NCBI GenBank assembly: GCA_946186725.1
Contig: CAMHOI010000035.1
Span: 1-8,235 of the forward strand
DNA length: 8,235 bases
DNA from: an uncultured Clostridia bacterium
Lineage (GTDB): Bacteria > Bacillota > Clostridia > Oscillospirales > Acutalibacteraceae
Reading direction: 5' to 3'
Part shown: piece after piece, positions 1 to 5,930 of the stretch
Position numbering within the stretch: position 1 is the stretch's first letter
Layout: each line of letters starts with the position of its first letter
Notes under the pieces: generated by a model
Told to the model about the DNA's origin: nothing
What the model saw: the letters and a program-made list of their open reading frames with translations, nothing else
The model's database searches: none
Position numbers and translations under genes: made by a program

Positions 1-282
1 CGTCGAGGTGACGCCGTCGGCGTCGTAATCCCCGTAGACGCAGATCTTCTCCCCCCGCGCCAGCGCCGCCTCGATGCGGGCGACGGCCTTGTCCATGTCT
101 CTGAGCTCCATCGGGTCGCCCAGGGGCACGTCGTCGGACAAAAACTCTTCCACTTCAAACGGATCGCTCAGTCCCCTCGAAACCAGGATGAGGGCCACCA
201 GCGCGTCCACGTCGCATTCCTCGGCGATACTGCGGGCCAGTTCCCGATCGCCGCCGGCAACGATCCACCGTTTCCGGCTCAC
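1..282 (-). CDS. recJ: Single-stranded-DNA-specific exonuclease RecJ, N-terminal 94 residues (runs off the left edge)
   Basis: RecJ is a cytoplasmic 5'-3' exonuclease on single-stranded DNA, acting in recombinational repair and mismatch repair; it belongs to the DHH phosphoesterase superfamily. What identifies it is the motif VYGDYDADGVTS near residues 82-93, the first metal-binding motif of RecJ, preceded by the usual RecJ N-terminal extension (an RGLSDPFEVEEFL-like segment near residues 36-48). The rest of the DHH domain, DHHA1 and the OB-fold lie outside the window. I chose the GTG at 282 because GGAG sits 8 bases ahead of it; a second in-frame GTG at 291 would add three residues and has a weaker site. 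The gene has its own promoter (324-352) and lies just downstream of the terminator of the 67-residue gene, so it is probably transcribed independently. The family call is confident; the exact start is not. Confidence 0.93.
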   Translation of the reverse strand, partial: MSRKRWIVAGGDRELARSIAEECDVDALVALILVSRGLSDPFEVEEFLSDDVPLGDPMELRDMDKAVARIEAALARGEKICVYGDYDADGVTST

Positions 283-323
283 TTGCTCCACTCCAATTCC
301 AACAGCAAATTCTTATTCCGTTT

Positions 324-352
324 ATTATACCATTCAGAAAAGCAAAGCGCAA
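324..352 (-). promoter_or_regulatory. Sigma-A-type promoter of recJ
   Basis: On the minus strand TTGCGC (347-352) is followed after exactly 17 bases by a perfect TATAAT (324-329). The -10 is preceded by TGG, so it is also an extended -10. The predicted start of transcription is near 316-318, giving a leader of roughly 35 bases before the GTG. The same hexamer pair with the same spacing occurs ahead of the permease gene at 5957-5985. Confidence 0.8.
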
Positions 353-360
353 GAGCCGAG

Positions 361-394
361 CAAAAAGAAAGCCCCCGCTCGTGTGAGCGGAGGC
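361..394 (-). terminator. Rho-independent terminator of the 67-residue gene
   Basis: On the minus strand a 10-bp stem (arms 385-394 and 371-380, one G-U pair) closes a 4-base loop (381-384) and is followed by a T-rich run, CTTTCTTTTTG (360-370). The stem begins 9 bases after the stop codon of the small gene. It separates that gene's transcript from the recJ promoter. Confidence 0.88.
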
Positions 395-403
395 GGCGCG
401 GGG

Positions 404-607
404 TCAGCGGCCTTCCTTTTCCCGGTGCTCGCGGCGGAGCTTCTCCTGATCGGGGAGGCCGTGCGCAATGGCGGGAAAGAGGTTTTCGGTGTCGGCGGTG
501 GGCTGGATGTTGTAGGTGCCGAACTTGTTGACCTGCTCGAGGGCGGTGTCGGGCTGACCGGGGACGGGCGTGGATGAGGGGGTGGGGTCGATCTTTTTCT
601 TTTTCAT
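404..607 (-). CDS. Small hydrophilic protein of unknown function (67 residues)
   Basis: I do not recognise this protein. It starts MKKKKIDPTP, continues with a Pro/Ser/Thr-rich stretch (residues 7-20), then a more structured-looking core (DTALEQVNKFGTYNIQPTAD near 21-40, then ENLFPAIAHGLP near 42-53), and ends in a charged tail rich in Arg, Lys and Glu. There is no signal peptide, membrane segment or cysteine, so it is probably cytoplasmic. I chose the ATG at 605-607 because GGTGAT, which matches the 3' part of the Shine-Dalgarno consensus, lies 3-4 bases before it, and because the longer frame reaching back to 808 reads through hairpins of the upstream RNA. A terminator follows 9 bases after the stop, which supports a real gene. 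The start codon and Shine-Dalgarno site lie inside a perfect inverted repeat (605-628), so translation may be controlled. Existence is likely; function is unknown. Confidence 0.7.
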   Translation of the reverse strand: MKKKKIDPTPSSTPVPGQPDTALEQVNKFGTYNIQPTADTENLFPAIAHGLPDQEKLRREHREKEGR

Positions 608-628
608 ACTATCACCGGGAATAGTATG
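605..628 (-). promoter_or_regulatory. Perfect 8+8 inverted repeat spanning the start codon and ribosome site of the 67-residue gene
   Basis: CATACTAT and ATAGTATG (arms 621-628 and 605-612) are perfect reverse complements separated by 8 bases (613-620). As RNA this forms an AU-rich 8-bp hairpin whose 3' arm ends in the AUG start codon and whose loop plus the start of the 3' arm carries the Shine-Dalgarno-like GGTGAT. As DNA it is a 24-bp two-fold-symmetric site of the kind bound by dimeric repressors. The dyad is directly visible; either function is inference. Confidence 0.5.
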
Positions 629-639
629 CTCTCTTTTTC

Positions 640-805
640 CTGATAAATGCAGACCACCCGACCGAAGTCGGGTGGTCCACATTAGGGGGGTGAGCGGCAT
701 AAGGACCGTGCCCTTCGCCGAAGGCATACGCCACGGCGCCGATCCCGTTGAGCCGCTACAATCGCATTTTATCACCATCTCCGGGTCATGTCTATGGACA
801 AAAGG
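640..805 (-). ncRNA. Candidate structured RNA or long structured leader, family not recognised
   Basis: This fills the gene-free stretch 608-853. An extended -10 promoter (811-818) predicts a transcript starting near 803-805. Downstream, the minus strand can fold into a rod: AGCGGC (752-757) pairs with GCCGCT (693-698); inside it GGA (743-745) pairs with TCC (703-705), CCGTG (732-736) with CACGG (706-710), and CCTTC (720-724) with GAAGG (712-716). It is followed by a perfect 11-bp hairpin capped by C(UUCG)G, arms 667-677 and 652-662. About 160 nt from start to the end of that hairpin fits the size and rod-with-bubbles shape of 6S RNA, but I cannot match the 6S consensus, and I see no 4.5S, RNase P, tmRNA, T-box or common riboswitch signature. 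The run after the last hairpin is only weakly T-rich, so transcription may continue into the 67-residue gene, making this its leader. Exact ends are uncertain. Confidence 0.45.
652..677 (-). terminator. UUCG-capped 11-bp hairpin, possible weak terminator or attenuator
   Basis: On the minus strand GACCACCCGAC (667-677), TTCG, GTCGGGTGGTC (652-662) makes a perfect GC-rich stem with the exceptionally stable C(UUCG)G loop. It is followed by TGCATTTATC, which has few consecutive T residues, so efficient intrinsic termination is doubtful. It could instead define the 3' end of an RNA or act as a processing barrier. The ACCCGG at 782-787 in the same transcript could pair with TCGGGT in the 3' arm, giving a possible but speculative alternative fold. 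Confidence 0.4.
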
Positions 806-810
806 CACGA

Positions 811-818
811 ATTATAGC
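811..818 (-). promoter_or_regulatory. Extended -10 promoter ahead of the candidate RNA
   Basis: On the minus strand a perfect TATAAT (811-816) is preceded by TGC, giving TGCTATAAT, the extended -10 form. No good -35 hexamer lies 16-18 bases upstream, which extended -10 promoters tolerate. Nothing but the candidate RNA and the 67-residue gene lies downstream. Confidence 0.6.
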
Positions 819-853
819 ACAATGTTACTATCTTGGCTTGAGCGGGGTCAACG

Positions 854-1774
854 TCACTCTCCGGCCGGCGGACGCTCCGCAAAGACGGCCATGTCAGACA
901 GGCGGATCCGCACGGTGCCGTTGAGATCGGTGCGAAGCCACCTCACTCCTGCGGCGCGCAGGCGATCGAGCGTCGGCTCCGCCGGATGCCCGTAGGGGTT
1001 GTCCGCCCCGCAGGAAACGACAGCCAAAGAGGGCCGCGCCGCCTCCAGCAGCTCTTCGCAGGTCGCGCCGCTGCTGCCGTGATGTCCGACGGCCAGCAGG
1101 TCACATCGGAGATCGACGCCCGCGGCGATCATCCGCCGCTCGGCCTGCGCGGTCATGTCCCCGGTCAGCAGGACGCGGCGCCCCTCGGCGCTTGCCAGAA
1201 AGGCGACGCTGCGGTCGTTCTCCTGCTCGGCGTCGCGGGCAAACACGGCCCTGACGGTGAAGCCCGCCACGGTGAACGTGTCCCCTTCGCGCAGAGGCAG
1301 ACGCTCACAGCCCGCCCGGCGGCAGGCCGTCTCCAGCGCCTGCAGCGCGTCGGCGTCCTCGCGGCTGTCGGGGACCCAGTCGGCCATGGCCACACGCTTG
1401 ACGGGCAGTTGCTCCAGCAGGGTGGGCAGGCCGCCGATGTGGTCGCTGTGGGGGTGGGTGATCAACAGCAGGTCGATCTCCCGCCCGCCCAACGCGCGGA
1501 CGCCGTCGGCGACGAGCACACCGCTCTCGGGACCGCCGCAGTCGATCAGACAGATCCTCTCCCCGTCCGACAGACAGGCGGCCGCGCCCTGCCCCACGTC
1601 GAGGAAGGTCACGTTGGCGCCCTCCGGCGGGACGGCGGCCAGCCCCAACCTGCGGTAAGCCGCCTGCCATCCTTCGCCGCCGAAGGGGAGCAGCGCCGCC
1701 GCGATCGCCAGCGCGATCAGCAGACCGACCCCCGCATAATAAAGCGCGCGGGAGCGTTTTCTTCGGGAAGCCAT
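854..1774 (-). CDS. Membrane-anchored ComEC-like metallo-beta-lactamase-fold hydrolase
   Basis: A 306-residue protein with one N-terminal membrane segment (about residues 12-31, after a run of Arg/Lys, so the catalytic domain should lie outside the membrane on the far side). It continues with a metallo-beta-lactamase domain of the type found at the C-terminus of the competence protein ComEC/Rec2. Visible motifs are VGQG (60-63), DCGG (78-81), the metal-binding HPHSDH (107-112), LTGD (203-206), GHHGS (230-234) and YGHP (261-264). The family hydrolyses phosphodiester bonds; the ComEC version is thought to degrade DNA. Here the ComEC channel domain is absent, so this is a stand-alone member whose substrate is unknown; extracellular or cell-wall-zone nucleic acid is a guess. 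The ATG at 1774 follows GAGGTG (1780-1785). The gene lies just below the terminator of the translocase operon, so it depends on readthrough or on a promoter inside the upstream gene. Confidence 0.85.
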   Translation of the reverse strand: MASRRKRSRALYYAGVGLLIALAIAAALLPFGGEGWQAAYRRLGLAAVPPEGANVTFLDVGQGAAACLSDGERICLIDCGGPESGVLVADGVRALGGREIDLLLITHPHSDHIGGLPTLLEQLPVKRVAMADWVPDSREDADALQALETACRRAGCERLPLREGDTFTVAGFTVRAVFARDAEQENDRSVAFLASAEGRRVLLTGDMTAQAERRMIAAGVDLRCDLLAVGHHGSSGATCEELLEAARPSLAVVSCGADNPYGHPAEPTLDRLRAAGVRWLRTDLNGTVRIRLSDMAVFAERPPAGE

Positions 1775-1787
1775 CCCTTCACCTCAC

Positions 1788-1824
1788 AAGAAAGGCCCGA
1801 CCTTGCTTACACAAGGGCGGGCCT
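1788..1824 (-). terminator. Rho-independent terminator after the translocase operon
   Basis: On the minus strand AGGCCCG-C-CCTTG (1812-1824) pairs with CAAGG-T-CGGGCCT (1793-1805), one C-T mismatch, 6-base loop (1806-1811), followed by TTCTT. The stem starts 9 bases after the motor-frame stop. Its T-run ends only about 2 bases before the Shine-Dalgarno site of the next gene, leaving no room for a promoter between them. Confidence 0.8.
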
Positions 1825-1833
1825 GTTCCGCAT

Positions 1834-3348
1834 TCAAAAGCCGGAGATCTCTCCGGTGGCCTTCATTTCCATCAGTTGAGAGGGAGTCACCAGCACGGCG
1901 CGCGGTTTGGCGCCGTCAGCCGGGCCGATGAAGTGCCGCCGCTCCAGCTCGTCCATGATGCGGGCGGCGCGGGCATAGCCCAGCTTGAGCCGGCGCTGGA
2001 GCATGGAGGTGGAGGCCTGCTGAGCTTCCACAACGGCCTCGAGGGCTTTGTAAAGGAGGGGGTCTTCCTCCTCATACTCGTCCTGCTGTTCCTCGGCGGC
2101 CTTCTTGCCCTGTTTCGCCATGGAGGCCTGCCGCTCGATCTCCTCGACGATGGTGTTGTCGTACTGGACGGGGGTCTTGCCCTTGAGGAAATCGGTCACG
2201 GCCTTGATCTCCTTGTCGCTGACCCAACAGCCCTGAATGCGCACGGGCTTGTTGGCGCCGGTGGGCGAGTAGAGCATATCGCCGTTGCCGATCAGCCGCT
2301 CGGCGCCCTGCATATCCAGAATGATGCGGCTCTCCAGCGCATTGGCGACCTTCAGGGAGATGCGGCTGGGGATGTTGGACTTGATCAGGCCGGTGATGAC
2401 GTCGGCGCGGGGGCTCTGGGTGGCGATGACCAGATGCATTCCGGCGGCGCGCGCCATCTGCGCCAGGCGGCAGACGGAGTCCTCCACCTCGGCGGGGGCG
2501 GCCATCATCAAATCGGCGAACTCGTCGATGAAAATGACGATCTGCGGCAGGGGCTCCAGCCCCTCCTCCATGGCGGCGCGCTCGTTGAAGCCGGCGATGT
2601 TGCGCACGTCGTACTCCGCGAGCAGCTGATAGCGGCGCAGCATCTCCTGCACCGCCCAGCCCAGGGCGCCGGCGGCCTTCTTGGGATCGGTGACCACGGG
2701 CACAAGCAGGTGCGGGATGCCGTTGTAAACCTTCATTTCCACGGCCTTGGGGTCGACCATAAGGAGCTTGACGTCCCGGGGATCGGCCTTGTAGAGAATG
2801 GATATGATGAGGGAGTTCAGGCAGACCGATTTGCCCGAGCCGGTGGTGCCGGCGATGAGGATATGGGGCATCTTGGCGATGTCCATGAAGCACTCCTCGC
2901 CCGTAATGTCGCGCCCGAGCACGCCGGTGAGCATGCTCTTGGAGTTACGGAAGCCCTGACTCTCGATGAGGGAGCGGATGGAAACGGAGCCGCGGGTCTT
3001 GTTGGGCACCTCGATGCCGACGGCGGCCTTGTTGGGGATGGGCGCCTCGATGCGCACGCCCGACGTGGCCAGACTCAAGGCGATGTCGTCGGTCAGGTTG
3101 GCGATGCGGCTGATGCGCACGCCGGCCGCCGGCTGCAGCTCGTAGCGGGTCACGGAGGGGCCGCGGCTGATGTGGATGATGCGGGTCTCCACCCCGAAGG
3201 AGCGGAGGGTATCCACCAGCTTCTCGGCGTTGGCGGCCTGCTCGGCGCGGATGTCGGACTCATTGTCCTGCACCGGGCGGCTGAGCAGCTCAATAGGCGG
3301 GAAGACGTACTCGGGCGCCGCGGCGTCGGGCTGCGTCGTCGGACACAA
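1834..3348 (-). CDS. ftsK: FtsK/SpoIIIE DNA translocase, motor and gamma domains (C-terminal part, separate frame)
   Basis: This is the ATP-driven double-stranded-DNA pump that clears chromosomes through the septum at division or sporulation. The 504-residue frame holds the YVFPPIELL segment that opens the family's alpha domain (14-22), the Walker A GTTGSGKS (167-174), Walker B IFIDEF (272-277), the ATQSP switch (309-313; many relatives have ATQRP), the GANKPVRIQG block (364-373), and a C-terminal winged-helix gamma domain (about 429-492) that reads DNA orientation sequences. No membrane segments are present; those lie in the upstream frame, which overlaps this one by 59 bases in a different register. 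The frame opens with a TTG at 3346-3348 preceded by GGGAGGTGA with 6 bases from GGAGG to TTG, so independent initiation is possible. Joined to the membrane part near residue 291 it would give about 790 residues, close to SpoIIIE. The function is certain; whether it is one broken or recoded gene or two proteins is not. Confidence 0.9.
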   Translation of the reverse strand: MCPTTQPDAAAPEYVFPPIELLSRPVQDNESDIRAEQAANAEKLVDTLRSFGVETRIIHISRGPSVTRYELQPAAGVRISRIANLTDDIALSLATSGVRIEAPIPNKAAVGIEVPNKTRGSVSIRSLIESQGFRNSKSMLTGVLGRDITGEECFMDIAKMPHILIAGTTGSGKSVCLNSLIISILYKADPRDVKLLMVDPKAVEMKVYNGIPHLLVPVVTDPKKAAGALGWAVQEMLRRYQLLAEYDVRNIAGFNERAAMEEGLEPLPQIVIFIDEFADLMMAAPAEVEDSVCRLAQMARAAGMHLVIATQSPRADVITGLIKSNIPSRISLKVANALESRIILDMQGAERLIGNGDMLYSPTGANKPVRIQGCWVSDKEIKAVTDFLKGKTPVQYDNTIVEEIERQASMAKQGKKAAEEQQDEYEEEDPLLYKALEAVVEAQQASTSMLQRRLKLGYARAARIMDELERRHFIGPADGAKPRAVLVTPSQLMEMKATGEISGF

Positions 3349-4207
3349 CGGTCACCTCCCCCGCGAGCTGCCCGGCGATGTCCTCCACGGGGACGGGCTC
3401 GGCGGGCTTCTCCTGCGGGGGTTCGGGGTTCTCGCCCACCGGGGGAACGATCTGCTCGATCTCGCCGTCACGGAAGGTGTCCACCACCTTGCGGCTCTGC
3501 TGCCGGATGTCGACGTTGGTCTCCTCGCCGCCGACGGGGTCCTCCCCCTCGATGGCGACGTCAAAAGGATGACGGTTGGTCGCCCGTACGGCGGGCTTGT
3601 CCGTCTTCTCCTCCTGATGGGCGTCGAAGGCGCTGACGGCGGCCTGTTTGATCCGCTGAGCGGGGCGGGACACGGTGCGCATGAGGGCGACGAGCGTCGT
3701 CCCGGTCATCAGCATCAGGGTGACCGCGCACAGCAGGATGATGACGATCTTGGCGCCCACGGTGCCCAGCAGGGCACACAGGGCGTTCCCGATCAGCGCG
3801 CCTAAAAAGCCGCCGCCCGCGGCGCCCGACTCGTAGCGCAGCACAAGATAATCCCAAAAGTCCGTCTTCTCGGCCCCGTGCATAAAGACGTCGACCAGGG
3901 CCTGGACGGTCAGCAGGAGAACCCCGGCGCTGACGGTGGCGCGGATGACGGCGCCCTTCTCCTTATCCATGGCCAGCAGAACGGCGGTGTAGAGCACGAC
4001 GGCGGGCCAGACGTAGGCGGCAAAGCCGGTCACGCCCAGCCAAACGTCATGGAGCCACTTCCAGACGACCTCCCCCTCCACCACGGCGATGCAGAAGAGC
4101 AGGATGGCCGAGGCAAAAAGGACGATCGACGCAACGTAGCGGTCGGCCGCCTCCTGCTTTTTGGTGCGAGCGGGCTTTTTCTTTTTGGCGTTGCTTTTGG
4201 TTGCCAT
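3290..4207 (-). CDS. ftsK: FtsK/SpoIIIE membrane domain and linker (N-terminal part, separate frame)
   Basis: The 305-residue frame begins with a Lys-rich cytoplasmic tail (1-20) and then has hydrophobic segments near 24-43, 58-79, 89-109, 132-147 and 151-173, matching the four-to-five-pass anchor of FtsK/SpoIIIE. An acidic, Pro-rich linker (about 195-280) follows, as usual before the motor. The last roughly 15 residues (ARRRGARVRLPAY and just before) look unlike the family, while the overlapping +1 frame carries the expected YVFPP start of the motor, so the reading frame should change at about 3300-3350. The ATG at 4207 has AGGAGG five bases upstream (4213-4218), and that site overlaps the uppP stop codon, so translation is coupled to uppP. 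In the operon tepA-uppP-ftsK it supplies the septal membrane anchor and pore. Confidence 0.88.
   Translation of the reverse strand: MATKSNAKKKKPARTKKQEAADRYVASIVLFASAILLFCIAVVEGEVVWKWLHDVWLGVTGFAAYVWPAVVLYTAVLLAMDKEKGAVIRATVSAGVLLLTVQALVDVFMHGAEKTDFWDYLVLRYESGAAGGGFLGALIGNALCALLGTVGAKIVIILLCAVTLMLMTGTTLVALMRTVSRPAQRIKQAAVSAFDAHQEEKTDKPAVRATNRHPFDVAIEGEDPVGGEETNVDIRQQSRKVVDTFRDGEIEQIVPPVGENPEPPQEKPAEPVPVEDIAGQLAGEVTVVSDDAARRRGARVRLPAY
3349..3360 (-). promoter_or_regulatory. Strong internal Shine-Dalgarno site at the frame change in the translocase
   Basis: On the minus strand GGGAGGTGA (3352-3360) matches 8 of 9 bases of AGGAGGTGA and stands 6 bases (from GGAGG) ahead of the TTG that opens the motor frame. 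It lies inside the coding sequence of the membrane frame, where it reads Gly-Glu-Val-Thr. It may drive internal initiation or stimulate +1 recoding, or it may be a coincidence of codons. Confidence 0.5.
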
Positions 4208-4216
4208 GACGTCCTC

Positions 4217-5098
4217 CTACTTGGCGATGTGTTCTACCACGCTCCAGACGATCACGAAGAGGCCGACCGCCGCGCAGTAAAAGGAGAAAACGACGTAACG
4301 GTTCTTCTTGATCAGCCAGAGGAAGGTCTTGATGGCGGCCACGCCGACCACGGCGGAGACGACCACGCCGATCAAGGCGGCGAGCCAGTTGATCTGCACG
4401 GCCTGCCCGCCCGCCTGGACGGCGTCCTTCAGTTCCCACAGGGTGGCGGCAAGGACGGCGGGGATGGAGAGAATGAAGCTGTAGCGGGTCGCGGCGGTCT
4501 TCTCCATGCCGCAGGCCAGCGCGACGGCGGTCGTCGAGCCGGAGCGGGAGAGACCGGGGAAGACGGCGACGGCCTGGGTGGCGCCGATGAGCAGGGCATC
4601 CTTGACGGAGGCAACCTTGTGGGTGGGACGGTCGCTCGAGGTGATCCTCCAGGCCAGGAACATCAGCGCCGCCGTGATAAGCAGCATCACGCCGATGACC
4701 CAGAACAGGCCGGGATCCGTCGTGGTGTTCTCAAAGACGTCCTTGAGGGAAGTGCCTCCGAAGACAGGCGCAACGACCAGAAGCAGCATGGCGCTCGAGA
4801 GGATCATCATCAGGATGGTGCGGCGCTCGTCGTTGAGCTTCTTGCCCTTGAGGCGGCCTGTGAACAGATCGCCGATCATGCGGCACGCCTCCAGGATCAG
4901 CTTCCCGATGGTGCGGCGATAGACCAGGCAGACCGCGAACAGCGTACCAAAATGAAGCAGAACGGTGAACAGCAGGCCGCTGTCTCCCTCGCCCCCGAAG
5001 AGGTGTTGATAGATGGCCAGATGGCCGCTGCTGGAGATGGGCAGGAACTCGGTCAGTCCTTGAATGATGCCCTGCAGGATCGCGCTCAGATATTCCAT
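4217..5098 (-). CDS. uppP: Undecaprenyl-diphosphatase UppP (BacA)
   Basis: This integral membrane enzyme dephosphorylates undecaprenyl diphosphate to undecaprenyl phosphate, recycling the lipid carrier of peptidoglycan and other wall polymers; overproduction gives bacitracin resistance. The 293-residue length is typical. Signature regions are present: QGLTEFLPISSSGHL (13-27, with catalytic-type Glu17 and His26) and PGLSRSGST (181-189, with Arg185). About eight hydrophobic segments span the chain, ending near the C-terminus. Position 13 is Gln where E. coli has Glu, a common variant in Firmicutes. The ATG at 5098 is the only sensible start; AAAGGGG (5111-5117) precedes it at a rather long 12 bases and overlaps the end of tepA. 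The stop overlaps the Shine-Dalgarno site of ftsK. It sits between tepA and ftsK in one operon, linking wall-lipid recycling with septal DNA transport only by co-transcription. Confidence 0.96.
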   Translation of the reverse strand: MEYLSAILQGIIQGLTEFLPISSSGHLAIYQHLFGGEGDSGLLFTVLLHFGTLFAVCLVYRRTIGKLILEACRMIGDLFTGRLKGKKLNDERRTILMMILSSAMLLLVVAPVFGGTSLKDVFENTTTDPGLFWVIGVMLLITAALMFLAWRITSSDRPTHKVASVKDALLIGATQAVAVFPGLSRSGSTTAVALACGMEKTAATRYSFILSIPAVLAATLWELKDAVQAGGQAVQINWLAALIGVVVSAVVGVAAIKTFLWLIKKNRYVVFSFYCAAVGLFVIVWSVVEHIAK

Positions 5099-5118
5099 TG
5101 TTGATATGTACCCCTTTC

Positions 5119-5832
5119 TCAAGGTCGGTTTTCGTCCACGAGCGCCTTGAGCGCGTCCAGAGCGGTCGAAAGCGAGCCAAGCTCGTCGATCAGCCCGACG
5201 CGCACGGCGTCCTCGCCGTCGAGGACGGTGCCCATGTCGGTGGTCAGTTCGTCGGTGTTCAGCATCAGCCGGGTGAAGGTCTCGGCGGTAACGTGGGAAT
5301 TCTCGGTCACGAAGCGGGTGATGCGCTCTTGCATCCGGTCGAAGTAGGAGAGCGTCTGCGGCACGCCCAGCACCACGCCGCTCGTGCGAACGGGATGGAT
5401 GGTCATGGTAGCGGAGGGAGCGATGAAGGACCGCTTCGTCGACACCGCCAGCGGTACCCCGATGGAATGCCCGCCGCCCAGCACCAGGGAAACGGTCGGC
5501 GTCCTCATCCCGGCGATCAACTCGGCAATGGCCAGCCCCGCCTCGACGTCCCCGCCGACCGTGTTCAGCAGCAACAGCAGCCCCTCGATCGCGGGGTCCT
5601 CCTCGATGGCGACGAGCTGGGGAATGACGTGCTCGTAACGTGTGGTCTTGTTCTCGGGCGGAAGGGCGTAGTGCCCCTCGATCTGCCCGATGACGGTCAG
5701 GCAGTGGAGGGTGTGGCAGCCGCCGTCGGTGGTCACCGAGCCCGACTGCTCGATCTGCTCGAGCTGGTCGGGGGACATGGTTTCGGCACTGCGGCGGGCA
5801 TCCTCCTCGCGCCGGGTCTCTTCCTTGGACAT
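5119..5832 (-). CDS. tepA: TepA-like ClpP-fold serine peptidase
   Basis: A 237-residue cytoplasmic protein of the ClpP/crotonase fold, matching the TepA (YmfB) type. After a charged, probably disordered N-terminus (1-30) comes the ClpP-like core: the oxyanion-side motif GGDVEAGLAIAE (93-104), the nucleophile region GGGHSIGVPLAVS (119-131, Ser123), the TMTIHPVR block (142-149, His146) and the NTDELTTD segment (192-199) where ClpP has its Asp, ending VGLIDELGS. A full catalytic triad therefore seems present. In Bacillus subtilis tepA lies just upstream of spoIIIE, and TepA has been linked to breakdown of small acid-soluble spore proteins; the same neighbourhood here supports the name. The ATG at 5832 follows AAGGAG by 8 bases (5841-5846). 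It is the first gene of the tepA-uppP-ftsK operon, behind a near-consensus promoter. Confidence 0.9.
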   Translation of the reverse strand: MSKEETRREEDARRSAETMSPDQLEQIEQSGSVTTDGGCHTLHCLTVIGQIEGHYALPPENKTTRYEHVIPQLVAIEEDPAIEGLLLLLNTVGGDVEAGLAIAELIAGMRTPTVSLVLGGGHSIGVPLAVSTKRSFIAPSATMTIHPVRTSGVVLGVPQTLSYFDRMQERITRFVTENSHVTAETFTRLMLNTDELTTDMGTVLDGEDAVRVGLIDELGSLSTALDALKALVDENRP

Positions 5833-5901
5833 GGGATCCTCTCCTTTTCAACGCTTTGGATTAGCATTTGAAGGAGAACGGCTCTCATGCATACACTGTT
5901 T

Positions 5902-5930
5902 ATTATATCACGCCTGCTATTTTATGTAAA
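5902..5930 (-). promoter_or_regulatory. Near-consensus sigma-A promoter of the tepA-uppP-ftsK operon
   Basis: On the minus strand TTTACA (5925-5930), 17 bases, then a perfect TATAAT (5902-5907) preceded by TGA (extended -10). Transcription should begin near 5894-5896, leaving a leader of about 60 bases before tepA. The promoter is back to back with the permease promoter at 5957-5985, only 26 bases between their -35 boxes. Confidence 0.88.

Noticed and set aside
640..805. Assignment of the structured region to 6S RNA, 4.5S RNA, tmRNA, RNase P RNA or a known riboswitch
   Set aside because: No defining consensus element of these families could be recognised by eye; only overall size and shape resemble 6S RNA, which is not enough to name it.
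404..808. A longer, 134-codon version of the small unknown protein starting at 808
   Set aside because: It would begin around the predicted transcription start and read through the hairpins of the candidate RNA. The ATG at 607 has a ribosome site and a more protein-like composition.
3290..3348. Programmed -1 frameshift joining the two translocase frames
   Set aside because: The motor frame is in the +1 register relative to the membrane frame, so a classical -1 slippery heptamer cannot join them.
1876..3636. Very long plus-strand open frame (586 codons) opposite the translocase
   Set aside because: Its composition (Gly, Ala, His, Asp, Arg-rich, low complexity) is that of the antisense of a GC-rich gene, and the minus strand encodes a clear FtsK/SpoIIIE motor with all motifs.
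4217..5851. A 544-codon minus-strand frame that would fuse an Arg-rich extension to UppP
   Set aside because: The part upstream of 5098 is an out-of-frame shadow of tepA; the UppP family starts at the ATG at 5098 and has normal length from there.
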